From Neurospora tetrasperma FGSC 2508 (taxonomy: Eukaryota; Ascomycota; Sordariomycetes; Sordariales; Sordariaceae), in assembly GCF_000213175.1 (NCBI RefSeq), contig NW_009799100.1:186001-250000 (forward strand): a stretch of DNA of 64,000 bases, given 5' to 3'. This document shows positions 11,174 to 22,140 of the stretch, piece by piece (the first letter of the stretch is position 1; each line of letters begins with the position of its first letter). The translations under genes and the position numbers were made by a program. The notes beneath the pieces were generated by a model. The model was not told where the DNA came from. It saw nothing but the letters and a program-made list of their open reading frames with translations, and ran no database searches.

Positions 11174-13606
11174 ATGGCGTCCCCCGACCCCGAAAAGGCG
11201 GGCTCACCCGGACATGGCTTGGGTGGAATGAACCACTCCCACCAATACACCGAAAACAACGGGATGAATACCATCATTGACGAAAATGGCCACGAACAAC
11301 CACCGCACCATGGCATGTCAATTGGACAGTACGTCAAGACGCGATTTACGACACTCAAGCCGGCGATGCGACCGGCGCCCAACCCGATACGGTTGTTGAG
11401 GATGATTACGGGGCGGCAGTGGGCTTTCTTTGGGGTTGCTTTCTTTGCTTGGGTTAGTAGTTTTTGTTGTTATCATTTCCATCACCGCTTCGTCCATCAT
11501 CATCGCCATCTCTATACATACCCCACATTGATTTCAGCCCCCATCCATTTCATGTCAACACTTCCATTTCCATGTCATCAACTTACAACTCTCATCCACA
11601 CTTACTATATCCAATTACCACTAACACTAAACCTTGTTCAATGCAGACATGGGACGCCTTTGACTTCTTCACCGTCTCCCTCACCGTCGAAGAGCTCGCC
11701 AAGGACTTTGGCAAGACCAACACGGACATTACCTGGGGCATCACGCTGGTGCTCATGCTGCGCTCCATTGGCGCCATCTCGTTTGGTATTGCGGCCGATC
11801 GGTACGGAAGGAAGTGGCCATTTGTGGTTAACAATTTGCTTTTTATTGTTTTGGAGCTGGTAAGTTTTTCCCTCTTTTTTTTTTTTTTTTAATTCCTTAG
11901 GTATCTTCCTTAGACACATTGCCCCCCTTGGTGGAACCGGATTGTCATGATGACGATGACGATGAGGGGTCTGATATGCGAAGGGTCCGAAGAAATGGAA
12001 GAGGCGGAACAAAGTGATGTCATGGCGCCATGACATGTTGTTCCTGGATGATCCCCCGCAATTCCGTCTCGGGAGCAACCGAATGTCATGACTTGGCTTC
12101 ACTTGGCAATCAATGCAATGCCTGTGGCGTGTCTGGTTGGGAACTAGGGAACGACGCAGCCAAGACTGCGCCCAGAAAACCCCCCATGGACATCGCTTGG
12201 CTTCGTGGCTTTCTCTTGCATCTAAGCGAAGCATCTTTTTTTTCCTCGGAGAAAAGCTTGTTTGGTTGTCTGTCCTTTTCGGTCTGTTGGGGGGAGATGG
12301 GATGGGGTCTTGGCTTTCGTTGTTGTCTCTTTCTCATTTCACCGTCATCAATGCCACCATCACCATCATCACCATGCTAGCAATGGCTTTGACGCACATC
12401 CACTAACATGACCACTTCCATTAGGGCACCGCCTTTTCGCAAACCTACTCCCAATTCCTCGCTTGCCGCGCCCTCTTCGGCATCGCCATGGGTGGTCTCT
12501 ACGGCAACGCCGCCGCCACCGCCCTCGAAGACTTGCCCCCCGCCGCCCGCGGCTTGATGTCAGGCCTCTTGCAACAAGGTTACGCCTTCGGTTACCTTTT
12601 GGCAACCGCCTTTGCCCGCGGTCTGGTCAACACCACCTCGCACGGCTGGCGTCCGCTCTTCTGGTTCGGCGCTTGCCCGCCCGTCTTGATTATCGCCTTG
12701 AGACTGCTGCTCCCCGAGACGGAGATTTACGAGCAACATGCTTCTGTGCGACGCACTGCGCGCGCTAACGGTCACAACAAGGGTGGCGTCAGCGCAACTT
12801 TCCTGCGGGAGGGCAAGGTCGCCATCAAGAAGCACTGGCTCATTTTGATCTACCTTGTCTTGCTCATGGCAGGATTCAACTTCATGTCCCACGGCTCCCA
12901 AGACTTGTACCCCACCATGCTCCGCTCGCAATACTCGTTCAGCGCCAACGCCGTGACAGTCACCCAAGTCGTCGCCAACCTCGGCGCCATGTCGGGCGGC
13001 ATCATTGTCGGCTTTGCCTCGCAGATCTTTGGTCGCCGCATTTCCATCATTGTCATGTGCATCATCGGCGGCGCCTTGCTATACCCGTACACTTTCATTT
13101 CGTCCAAGAGGCTCATCGCCGCCGCCTTCTTTGAGCAATTCGCTGTTCAGGGAGCTTGGGGTGTTATCCCAATTCATTTGATGGAACTGTCTCCGGGAGC
13201 ATTCAGGACGTTTGTGGTGGGTACTTCGTACCAGCTTGGCAACCTGGTGTCGAGCGCTAGTTCGACCATTGAAAGTACCATTGGCGAACGGTTCCCTCTC
13301 GAAAATGGCGGCGGAAAAGTGGGGTACGAGTACGGTAAAGTTATCTGTATCTTTATGGGGTGTGTGTATGTCTATACGATTCTCCTGACGTTCGTGGGGC
13401 CCGAGTACTTGGGACGCAGCTTTGATGTGAGCGAGGATGAGGATGTAAGGGAGGTGGCGGGCGAGGAAGTAGTGAGGGGGGCTGTTATTGCGAGTCACAT
13501 GCATGGACATGGACACGGAGGGGATGCGGAGGGGAGTGGAAGTGGAAGTGAGGGTGGGGAAGGGGTTGGTGGGAAGGCGCAGGGAAAGGAGGTGGAGGTG
13601 GCTTAG
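11174..13606 (+). CDS. jen1: JEN1-family monocarboxylate/proton symporter (MFS)
   Basis: Predicted exons are 11174-11452, 11647-11859 and 12425-13606, giving 557 residues. All joins are phase 0, with donors GTTAGT and GTAAGT, acceptors ATGCAG and ATTAG, and a CTAAC branch site before exon 3. The first join recreates AWTWDAFDFFTVSL, a stretch typical of the start of transmembrane segment 1 in Jen1 proteins. The Jen1 signature N-x2-[ST]-H-x2-[ST]-Q-D-x3-T is seen as NFMSHGSQDLYPT at about residues 316-328. MFS loop signatures (ADRYGRKWP, and the related FGRRISI) are present. Yeast Jen1 imports lactate, pyruvate and acetate with protons at the plasma membrane and is repressed by glucose; the same role is inferred here. 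The C-terminus is acidic, Gly/Ser-rich and has a short His-Gly run (about residues 518-526) not usual in the family. Confidence 0.92.
11860..12424 (+). other. 565-base intron of the JEN1-like gene
   Basis: This intron is several times the usual fungal length. The donor is GTAAGT, the branch site CTAAC lies near 12413 and the acceptor is ATTAG ending at 12424. It begins with a polyT tract and contains no protein-like frame. It separates transmembrane segment 2 from segment 3 coding sequence. Confidence 0.8.
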
Positions 13607-14514
13607 GATGCTTATCTTTGGGTTTTTCCTTATTGAGCTGAGGTGTTGGGGATGACAAAAAAGGTTTTTGATGGCATGTGTGATGAAGGAAGCGAGCGCT
13701 TTAACGATGTGGATTTATGATAGTTTGGATATACCTTACGAATTTATGATTGATTGACGTTAAAACTTGATATGGATTTTGGATAACAAACCGCCTACTG
13801 TTTTTGCCACTGATGTGATTGACTTATTGCGTGATTCTTCTATTGGCCTCACTCGTTGGATATTAGTCACCCCTTTGGGGTTTTATTTTGTTTGGGTGAT
13901 GGACCCCTGGGGCAGAATCATGTGGAGGAGTTTCTCTTCGTAGTGTGAAGCAATGGAAAAGGGTAAAATCATTCATTATATATGCCAGTCAGCCAACCAG
14001 AGTCGAGGTATTCGCCTGCAACGGTTGTTTTGGTAGGTGGCAGTATTTACATACTTACATTAAACCGTACTATGGGAATTGGACTGACGGAGCGCTCCAG
14101 AAAAGAGATTCCCCTCCTCCTCCTTTTTCTGCTCCATGTAACGAGGACACACGGAGTACATATCATACTTCTTCAGTCGAATCCTACCTACCTACCTACT
14201 CCGCATGAGCTAAGATGGTGACAAATAGCTGCCGGTCATAGTATTTCACTTGCCAGGCCGTCAATTCACTTGGATCTCCGTGACTACATTGGTTCGAGGC
14301 ATTAGTTGTGAGCTGATTCGCATGTCAGACATACAACCCGCAATGATAAGTCGGGTTATTATCGGTTCCATGGCCATCTCGGCCGATGAAAGTCGATCAT
14401 GGCATAAACAACAAACGGCCTACTAACGCACAACAACAAACATGTAATGCAGCATTCCGCGACCTTTGTTTTACGCAGTCCCGTCCACCTTTTCTTTTCT
14501 CCAAAAAAGCAATC
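13607..14514. other. Convergent 3' region between the JEN1-like gene and ribose-5-phosphate isomerase
   Basis: Both neighbouring genes end here, so these 0.9 kb should hold their 3' UTRs and polyadenylation sites. A short ACCT run lies at about 14189-14201. I see no gene. Confidence 0.6.
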
Positions 14515-15833
14515 TCACGCCTTAACCAAGCCCTTCTCCAACGTCTGCACCATGACCGACCCATCCTCCATCCCAAAGTAAGCCGCCACCGGCTTCTGCG
14601 CACCCCCGCTCTCCACCTCCAACCCGCTCTTTCCATAAAACAATCCATGCTCCGCCACGCCCGGAATCTCAATCAACCGTCTCGCCAGCCCATCCACCGT
14701 CCACACGCCCTCCTCCCCTTCCTGCTTTCCCTCTGGCAGTTCCGTCAACAAAGGCTTAAACACCGCATCCACGATCCTCAATCCATTATCCGTGACGCAC
14801 GCGCCCGCCTTGCCCGGTAGACCCGACCGCACCTGCGCGCTTAGACTCCCCAGTCGCTCCAACTCGCCCAACACCTGCGGCACCGCCATGGGGAACACCT
14901 CAATGGGGATTCCCTTCTTCCACGCCGTGCCCAAGTGGTTGCTAATCTTGCGCGAGTCCGCGACGCAGACGAACTTGCGCGCGGCGGTGGCGACGAGTTT
15001 TTCCTGTAGGAGACAGGCGCCGCCGCCTTTGATGAGGTTCAGGCAAGGGTCGACTTCGTCGGCGCCGTCGAAGCACACGTCGAGCGCGTGGCCTGGGGAT
15101 AGGTCGGAGATGTAACCCAGGCGAAAACCGGCGGCTTGGATGAGGTCGCGGGATTGGTCGCCGGTTGGGTAGAAGGTCATGGGGGAGGTGATATTGGCGC
15201 CAAGCTTGGAGATGACGTCGACGACGTGGATGACGGTGGAGCCGGAGCCGATGCCGATGTGTCGGTAGGTGGGGGAGAGGTGCTCGGTTACGGCGCGGTT
15301 GGCGGCGAGGAATTTGGACTTTTCGATGAGCTGGGCGGCGGATGCATCGGGGGCGGAAGAGGGGGTGGTGGACATTTTGGCGGTGGTTGTGTGGCTGGGG
15401 GGTGTTAGTGAGAGTGAGATGAGGAAGGAGAGTGAAGGGGGAGGGAGATACTAACAGGTTCCTGTGTGGCTGGGTGGTAAAAGTGTTAGGGAGGGCTGTT
15501 TGTTTATCTTTGTCAGTGATATATGTGGTGGTTGATGACATGTCAGATGTGAGATTGTGAGTGGTTGTGAGAGACTTGAGAAGAAAGGTGGGGATGGCTC
15601 GTGATGGGGCAATGGGTATGACTCAGTGGGTTTGATGTGATGATCAACTTACCGGCTTGGTGGACAATGGTAGTCCGAAGAGGCGCTGGTGTTGAAGGGT
15701 TGAAGTTGAAGTTGAGGGCGGCGGCGGCGGCTGAGTGGAAGGCGGGCCCTGGTTGGTGAACACAACGAGCAGCAGCAGCAGACCAGGAACGACGAGGTAT
15801 AAAGGACGTGACTCGATGAGGGTTCATGGACAT
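14515..15833 (-). CDS. rki1: Ribose-5-phosphate isomerase A, with probable mitochondrial presequence
   Basis: The enzyme interconverts ribose-5-phosphate and ribulose-5-phosphate in the non-oxidative pentose phosphate pathway. The catalytic part starts at the ATG at 15375 (286 residues) and has the RpiA motifs GIGSGSTV (41-48), DGADEVD (103-109) and KGGGACLLQEK (116-126); Asp103, Asp106, Lys116 and Glu125 match the E. coli active-site residues. Upstream exons 15833-15653 and 15495-15456 join in frame to the exon starting at 15394 (introns 15652-15496 and 15455-15395; donors GTAAGT and GTTAGT; acceptors AACAG and CCCCAG). This adds 80 residues with no Asp or Glu, several Arg and many Ala/Ser/Thr, which is typical of a mitochondrial targeting sequence. 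The inner ATG has good context (CCAAAATGTCC), so a cytosolic form is also likely. An alternative acceptor for exon 2 at 15470 would break the frame and leave only the short form. The enzyme call is firm; the extension is a splice model. Confidence 0.9.
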
Positions 15834-16211
15834 GGTGTTGTTGACTTGAAGACCAAAACTGCCGGAACAAGGAGAGCCAAATAAAATGCACCCCTAACCC
15901 TGATCGGCGAAAAGATTTGAGCAGTTCGGCGGGTTTTCAAGACAATGTCGTTGAAATTTACAGAGGTCCCTGATTGGCCGGGTGATGTCACACGAACCGG
16001 ACAGGCGGATGAGGCGGGGTTGCGACGCCGAACCGGAGGGGTTTGTTGGTGCTTATCGATAAGCAGCAGAGCAATGCACTAACAATTTCACAGCGACTTT
16101 CTTTCTTTCATTTTGTTTCATTTTATTTCGTTTTATTTTATTTCACTTCACTGGTATCCACGATTCATCTTCATCGACAACAACACCAACCGCCAATCCT
16201 CGAAACCACCA
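15834..16211. other. Promoter/leader of ribose-5-phosphate isomerase and 3' end of the anion transporter gene
   Basis: Both flanking genes lie on the minus strand. This short gap should hold the transporter's 3' UTR on its right side (a TTTTATTT-rich stretch at 16100-16145) and the isomerase promoter on its left. I see no other feature. Confidence 0.55.
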
Positions 16212-18298
16212 TCAGTGCTGGAACCTGAAATCCAACCTCTTGTTCCCCTTGTCGGTCGTGGTCGCCAAATACGCGAGTCTCTCCTCCGTCCTCATGGCCT
16301 CCCACTTGCGCGCCTTCTGCTTGTTGCGGAACAGGTAATACGCCTTGACGAGGACATAGAGGGCAATGTTCATGCAGCAAATAGCTAGCAGCTGCTTGTT
16401 GGCACGCCTGTACAGCGGCGCATCGTCTGTTTTGCCTTAGCATCCTGAAGGAACCAAGGAAACGAGACAACAACTCACCCTTGCGATAAATATTCGAACT
16501 CACAACCCCTCCCGCCTGCACAAACATGTTATAACAAGCCGCCGACACCGTCCTCGACCGAACCGTGTTCGAGTTCCTGCTGTTCCACCCGACCTGAATG
16601 GGATGGGCATTCGGATACCCAAGCAACAACGTCGTCACCGCATAAATCACCCACCGATTCACGCCCGAGGTGTCGACGCTGTTGAGGTAGATGAGGAAAG
16701 GCAAAGCCCAGACCTGCCCCGATGCCGCGATCAGCGTCAGCTCGTTGAAGATCTCCCCGAGATAGGTGATGCCGAGCATGGTAATCATGTGTATGACGGT
16801 GTACGGGATGGTGAGCAGGTTGGCTTGGAACGTGTCAAAGTGCAGCCCCCTGAGAGTGAGGGTTAGGTATTGGCCTATGGGCGCCATGGGCATCTGGAAG
16901 ACGAGGCCTAGGATGTAGATGGGCCTTTGTCTCTTGTCAGCATTCTGTTTTCCAAGTGGAAGGGTGGACGACTACTGTAGAGGTACAGGAAGGGAGGGAA
17001 GGGACATACCAGAGATCAAAGTCCTTGAGACTCTGCCAGAGAAGCCTCGGTGTGATGGGTTCACGGTTATGCATGTCGCTCTTGCTCGGGTCTTCGCGGA
17101 TAACCCGGTTGACAATGATCTTCTCTTCCTTCTCGGTAAACCACCCGTTTTTTCCGCGGAACCAGCTGGCGGTGTGACAGGGACCGGCGGGCATGAGGAC
17201 AAAGGCGAAGATGCCAATGACGAGTGTCATGAGGCCCTGTCAAAATATCAGTCAGTGGTCGTCACCACCTAGAGGTACTCACACCCCATCCACCAAGCAG
17301 GCAATAACTCACCTCAATCAAAAACAACCACCTCCACCCCGCATGTCCCTGTACGCCCCTCATATGCAACAACCCATACGCCAACAGCGCGCTCGCGATA
17401 TCCGCAATGCTCATGGCCGTCCAAAAGAACCCCAGTCTCAGACTCAGCTCATGGTGCTTGTAAAAGTAGCTGAGGTACAAGATCACATCTGGAATGAAGC
17501 CACCCTGGAGGATACCCAGCAGGGCGCGACAGGCGAGGAAGGAGGTCCGCCCCTGAAGCCAGAACTGAGCGGTGGCGACGATGGACCACAGAACCATTTG
17601 CGAGGGAATCCACCGGTCGGGACCCATCCACTTGGAGACGAGTTGCGAGGGAAGTTCAGCGCAGAGGAAGGCTAATTTGAAGATGGAGTTGCCTAGGTTG
17701 TAGTCTGTACCACGGGTTAGCAGCCGTCTGGGTGGGTGATGGGTCAGGGGTCCAAAGAAAAATACAAAAAGACAAACACACCATTCGTCGTCATATGCAA
17801 ATCCCCCAAGAAATTATCCGTCAACGCCTGCCCGATATTCGCCCGGTCCAGCTCCAGCGCCATGAACATGATGCACGCCCATACCATGATGCGCCAGTCA
17901 ATCTTACGGATGAGCCGGTGCTCCTCGCCCCATGTCCAGCGCTCGAGGGGGTCGAACCGGTGGATGTTTTCCCTTTACATCCGAGTCGTTGTCAGCAACC
18001 GACCATCCAGCAGAAGCAAGACAGAAACAAAGGAACAAACTCACCAGTCCGGCCGCGGTTGGTACTTCTCTGCTGTATCTGGGTCGTCAAACACGGAAAC
18101 CTGCGTGGCGATGGCAGTGGGATCATAGGACTTGGCTCGTTGGAACCAGAAGCGGCGCTCGGCAACCGCTACGCCTAAAGGAGGAATGGAAGAGAGGGTT
18201 TCGGAGGAGACATTGATTTTGGAGCCTTTGGACTCGGTTGGAGAGTTGGTCCCGTCTGCTGAGGGAGGGGAGCCGCCTTGTGTGAGGACTGTTGCCAT
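16212..18298 (-). CDS. Dal5/anion:cation symporter family MFS transporter, possibly Soa1-like
   Basis: Six predicted exons: 18298-18045, 17972-17782, 17704-17313, 17236-17010, 16924-16479 and 16426-16212, giving 574 residues. All five introns are 52-85 bases with GTNNGT donors and AG acceptors, and every phase joins (for example Trp85 is split across intron 1). The cytosolic N-terminus runs to about residue 98; about 12 membrane segments follow, with [25 protein letters not shown] and [21 protein letters not shown] typical of the allantoate permease (Dal5) branch of the anion:cation symporters. Fungal members import allantoate, nicotinate, pantothenate or sulfur anions. A TauD-like dioxygenase is transcribed divergently 1.9 kb away; in yeast the Dal5-family protein Soa1 imports sulfonates that the dioxygenase Jlp1 attacks. 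A sulfonate substrate is therefore my leading inference, not shown by sequence. Confidence 0.88.
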
Positions 18299-20174
18299 GG
18301 TCGGTGGTCACTGGGCCGGTTAGGTGTCTGATGAGCAGCGGACTTGGTCCTTGTGTCAAGGAGATTCAAGGAAGGGGTGAGATTCGAGTACAAGATTCCG
18401 ACGGTAGTGACACACTATAACAGAGATTTGGGGACCTAAGCTGCGCGGGAACATGGAAGTCTATATGAGCTCAGACATCTAAGCAGCACCAGGGCAACGA
18501 TTTCGACATGGCGATAGGGCTGCACACCATCATGGAGGGATGCATACAATGCAGCACCAAGCACGACGTCGTAGCCAGCTTCCGCAATGCGTAGGTACAA
18601 TTCTCATGGGCGGTTGCCACGGGCACGCCCAACCGTCGACTGAAGTGCTCGAAGGGACTCATACACGGTACTTCCACACGTCCAAGATGAGCTTTGATGC
18701 ATCGTTCGCTACATCACAACACGGTTACAAGCTCTCGGCGCCATGGCATCAAGCGTCCAAAGAAGACTAAGAGGCATTTGAACAACGACGCAACAAGTAG
18801 TGTGGAGGTCTGGCCCAGCGCCACGGGTTGTTAGACCGTGTAGACGTGATCCTTGGCTGGAATGAGGTTGGCGTGGGAGGCGATAAGGGTCTGCAACTCT
18901 GCAATAACATCTACTGAATGGGAGATAAGTCCGAACTCTGGACCAAGCCTTGAATAGGTACTATTTCACTGCTCCAGCCAAAGGGTTCGTGGGGTGGTAG
19001 GCTTGAGCCTCACGGATGAAGTGCGTGGAAGGTTTCAACCAGATGCCTGGTCTGAACGCTCTGGACACCGGAATATCTCGTTTTTACCATATCCAGCGCA
19101 ATAGTAGGCAAGCTGAAGACGTCCATAAGGGTCCAGCACCAGTTTATTCAATTCCAAGCACAGAGTCCTTCACCTCAAGGCGAGTGTCTTAACACCATCT
19201 TTGACACTCAAACGCCATCGCATTCTTGGAAAGAAAGCCGCGATTTGCGCAAGTCTAAGAACCCTCAAAGCAGCTGATGATAACGGAGGCAATTGACGGT
19301 CAATATCGCGGGGTTCCTTCATCGTCGCGTGGGGGAGACGGGTAATTATTGGCGATTCGCCAGGTGGTGATGGCGTGCCGGTGTTGACGTGCTCGACCCT
19401 GACTTTGACGCGAATGACAAAGGCGACGCAGTCATTGGTCAATTCGATTATCGCGACAGCAACCTATATGGTACGGAATTTCGGCACCCCTCATTACCAA
19501 CCTGAGGAAAGATCTAAGCATCAAAGTACACTGATTGTTGACTGAGATAAGTGTGTCTTTGGCAGTCGTACCCGTATCCACGCCTTCTGGCCGACACGAG
19601 GATGCCAAAACGACCCACCCAACCAAGCTTTCTCCTCAACACCGGTGCGGGATAGACCCAATTTGGTTGTTACACCACAACCGCTGCGAATAGACGCCAA
19701 GATTCACGACATTGTCGGTCTGATGTTGAAATTCACTACACCCTCATTCGGCATTTCCCCGCACATATGGCACCGATATGGCTAGCGGATACCGATCGCG
19801 GCATCACAAAAAGTGCTATTCACGAACAGTTGAAGCGCCGAAAGGCATGTCGACACCAACTCGCCATATCTCGTCATGCATTTGATCGATGTGATTGGTG
19901 TCACAAAGCTGTTAGATAATAATCTCACTACGAATAACAGAGATAACCCTCTCTTTGAAACGCAGAGATCACGAACAATGCATGCACAACATAGCATGTG
20001 GTCTACTGAGCCCCGAAAACATGCTTGAACCTGATGATCATCTATATAAGAGGTTGACTGATAGGCCATCGATTTGAGTTTTTGTTCTTCACTCAGGCCA
20101 GTTACATCCCACACCCACTTCCCTCTGATAGGTACATCAACACTCGTCTCAATACTCGCGACCAACACACCAAC
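18299..20174. other. Divergent intergenic region of the transporter/dioxygenase pair
   Basis: This 1.9-kb region should hold both promoters. Near 18742 the stretch ATGGCATCAA differs by one base from the published Cys3-type site ATGRYRYCAT for sulfur control, which could be chance. Several short open frames exist (18540-18770 plus, 19170-19442 minus, 19432-19626 minus), but none shows a family motif or phase-compatible exon partners. Confidence 0.5.
20043..20050 (+). promoter_or_regulatory. TATA box of the TauD-like dioxygenase gene
   Basis: TATATAAG lies 125 bases before the predicted ATG at 20175. A start of transcription about 30 bases downstream would give a leader of about 100 bases. 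A clean TATA box suits an inducible gene, as expected for an alternative sulfur-source enzyme. Confidence 0.55.
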
Positions 20175-21476
20175 ATGGCTCCTTCTGCTGTCGAAGCCGT
20201 CCAAACCACCATCAACGTCGAAAAACAAACTACCCAGCAGTCTGCTCCTACCCAGCACGCCCAACACGTTGAGCCCCTCAAGCTTGCTGGCGTTCTTGAC
20301 CAGTATGAGCACTTCGACGTGACTCCCATCATCGGCCGCGAGTTCCCTAAGGCCGACCTGGTTGAGTGGCTCAATGCTCCCAACTCTGATGAGCTCCTTC
20401 GCGATCTCGCCATTACCAGTTGTTTCCCCCATCTTCCCTTTATCTCTCTCCCCACCTTCATTCCCTTCCCTTTGTCAGTTGTCTGCCCACTAACCCTCAT
20501 ACCCCTCGCAGTCTCCCGCCGCGGCGTCGTCTTCTTCCGCGCCCAACACTCCCTAACCAACGACCTCCAAAAACAACTCATCCTCCGCCTCGGCGCCCTC
20601 ACCGGCCGCCCGCCCACCTCCGGCCTACACATCCACCCCATCCTCAACTCGGAGCGCGAACTCGGCGGCAACGACCCGGAAATCTCCACCATCAGCTCCA
20701 TCCAACACCGGAAATTCTACAACCACACTCCCGAAGACGACGACCAACTGTCTCCCAAAAAGCAGTACACGGCCCAATGGCACTCCGATATTGCCTTTGA
20801 GCCTGTTCCCGCCGACTATACCAGTCTGCGCCTGGTGCAGCTTCCGAAAACCGGCGGCGACACCCTCTGGGCCTCGGGGTACGAGATTTACGATCGCATC
20901 TCGGAGCCGTACCAGAAGTTTCTGGAGGGGTTGACGGTTACGTTTCAGCAGCCGGGGTTTAACAGGACGGCGGAGCGGATTGGGTTCAAGATTTACGAGA
21001 AGCCGAGGGGCGCCCCGGAAAATGTGGGGAGTGAGCTGAAGGCGGTGCATCCTGTCGTCAGGACAAATCCCGTTACCGGGTGGAAGAGCGTGTTCCCCGT
21101 GAGAGGCCATGTGAAGCATGTCAATGGGGTGACGAAGGAGGAGAGTAATAGGTTGTTGGAGTGGTTTTTGGAGATGTTGCAAAAGAATCACGATTTGCAG
21201 GTGCGGTTTAGGTGGACGGGGGAGAATGATATTGGTGAGTCTCTTTTTGATCCAGGCGGTACTAAAATGTGGGAAAGAAAGAATGAAAAGAAACTAATGG
21301 TGAATGAGATAGCAATCTGGGATAATAGGAGTGTCTTCCACACTGCTACCTTTGACTATGATGGGTACGGCGAGCGGTTCGGTAATCGTACGGTTGGATT
21401 GGGCGAGAGGCCGTATCTTGATCCGCAGAGTACTAGTAGACGGGAGGGATTGGCGGCGGCGGGTGAGCTGGCTTGA
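20175..21476 (+). CDS. TauD/Jlp1-like 2-oxoglutarate-dependent sulfonate (taurine) dioxygenase
   Basis: Predicted exons are 20175-20418, 20512-21234 and 21313-21476, giving 376 residues. Intron 1 has a CTAAC branch site (about 20490) and TCGCAG acceptor; intron 2 has a GTGAGT donor and restores DIAIWDNRSVFHTATFDY. The iron ligands are visible: His172 and Asp174 in QWHSDIAFE, and His332 in WDNRSVFHTATFDY; Arg344 or Arg348 is the likely 2-oxoglutarate carboxylate ligand. The family oxidises taurine or other alkylsulfonates with 2-oxoglutarate and O2, freeing sulfite for sulfur assimilation, normally in the cytosol. The divergent Dal5-family transporter fits substrate uptake. Both introns are multiples of three (93 and 78 bases) without stops in frame, so an unspliced message would also be open from 20082 or 20175 to the stop. 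The first donor (A|GTTGTT) is weak. Other 2-oxoglutarate dioxygenase substrates are possible. Confidence 0.9.
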   Translation: MAPSAVEAVQTTINVEKQTTQQSAPTQHAQHVEPLKLAGVLDQYEHFDVTPIIGREFPKADLVEWLNAPNSDELLRDLAITSCFPHLPFISLPTFIPFPLSVVCPLTLIPLAVSRRGVVFFRAQHSLTNDLQKQLILRLGALTGRPPTSGLHIHPILNSERELGGNDPEISTISSIQHRKFYNHTPEDDDQLSPKKQYTAQWHSDIAFEPVPADYTSLRLVQLPKTGGDTLWASGYEIYDRISEPYQKFLEGLTVTFQQPGFNRTAERIGFKIYEKPRGAPENVGSELKAVHPVVRTNPVTGWKSVFPVRGHVKHVNGVTKEESNRLLEWFLEMLQKNHDLQVRFRWTGENDIGESLFDPGGTKMWERKNEKKLMVNEIAIWDNRSVFHTATFDYDGYGERFGNRTVGLGERPYLDPQSTSRREGLAAAGELA

Positions 21477-21800
21477 GGCAGACCGCGCAAGACTTCATTC
21501 TTGTACTTTGTGTTAAATTCCCGACAACAGATCTTGCCGTTCAACCCCAACATGCCTCACGCAACCACTATTTGGGTCTTTCAGATAGCCGCCCGACGAG
21601 AATATAACAAAACGAACTATTAATGTACATACCTAGGTAGATATTTGTCCGTCCAGCCTCGGCTGGGCTGGGTCATGCACCTCACAAAACCAACATGAAC
21701 TACTTTTGACTTGTCCAGAGTCTTGTCCTTTTCAACTACATATCATTATCACCAATCAAACAACAACCTAATCGACATACGGTCAGGAACAGCCATCAAG

Positions 21801-22140
21801 ATGACCCCGACCTCTTGGGACCTCGTCGACGACGAGATTGTAAGAACTAGAACTATCTATTGCATCATGCTGTCAAGACATGCGGCGCGACTTGGTTACT
21901 CGCGGCCAGCTATATGTCCACCACAAGGAGGCCAGAGAGGTCGGCCTTCAAGAGATTTACGAAATGGGCTTCACTGCGATGGTTGAAAGCCTTTCAAGTG
22001 CCCAGAGCCCGACTGCGTGTTGCATCCTGCGACAGGCGAGTGTCAAAGTCCCTGTCTGTCATCTCTGTATGCACGTCCTCCTTCATCTCCTGCCTATGCT
22101 GCCAAGGCATACTGCTCCGCGGCTCCCGAGCCGTGGGTAG
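21801..22140 (+). pseudogene. Possible gene relic with a C2H2-like piece
   Basis: An ATG at 21801 opens a short frame followed by GTAAGA at 21840. After it, a protein-like frame from 21880 is open to 22140 and includes DLVTRGQLYVHHKEAREVGL. In a neighbouring frame the stretch KPFKCPEPDC then VLHPATGEC looks like part of a zinc finger. No single spliced reading joins these in phase, so this is either a decayed gene or chance. I do not recognise a family. Confidence 0.25.

Noticed and set aside
14942-15541. 199-codon minus-strand frame over the isomerase
   Set aside because: Arg/Pro/His-rich shadow of the GC-rich isomerase coding sequence in another phase.
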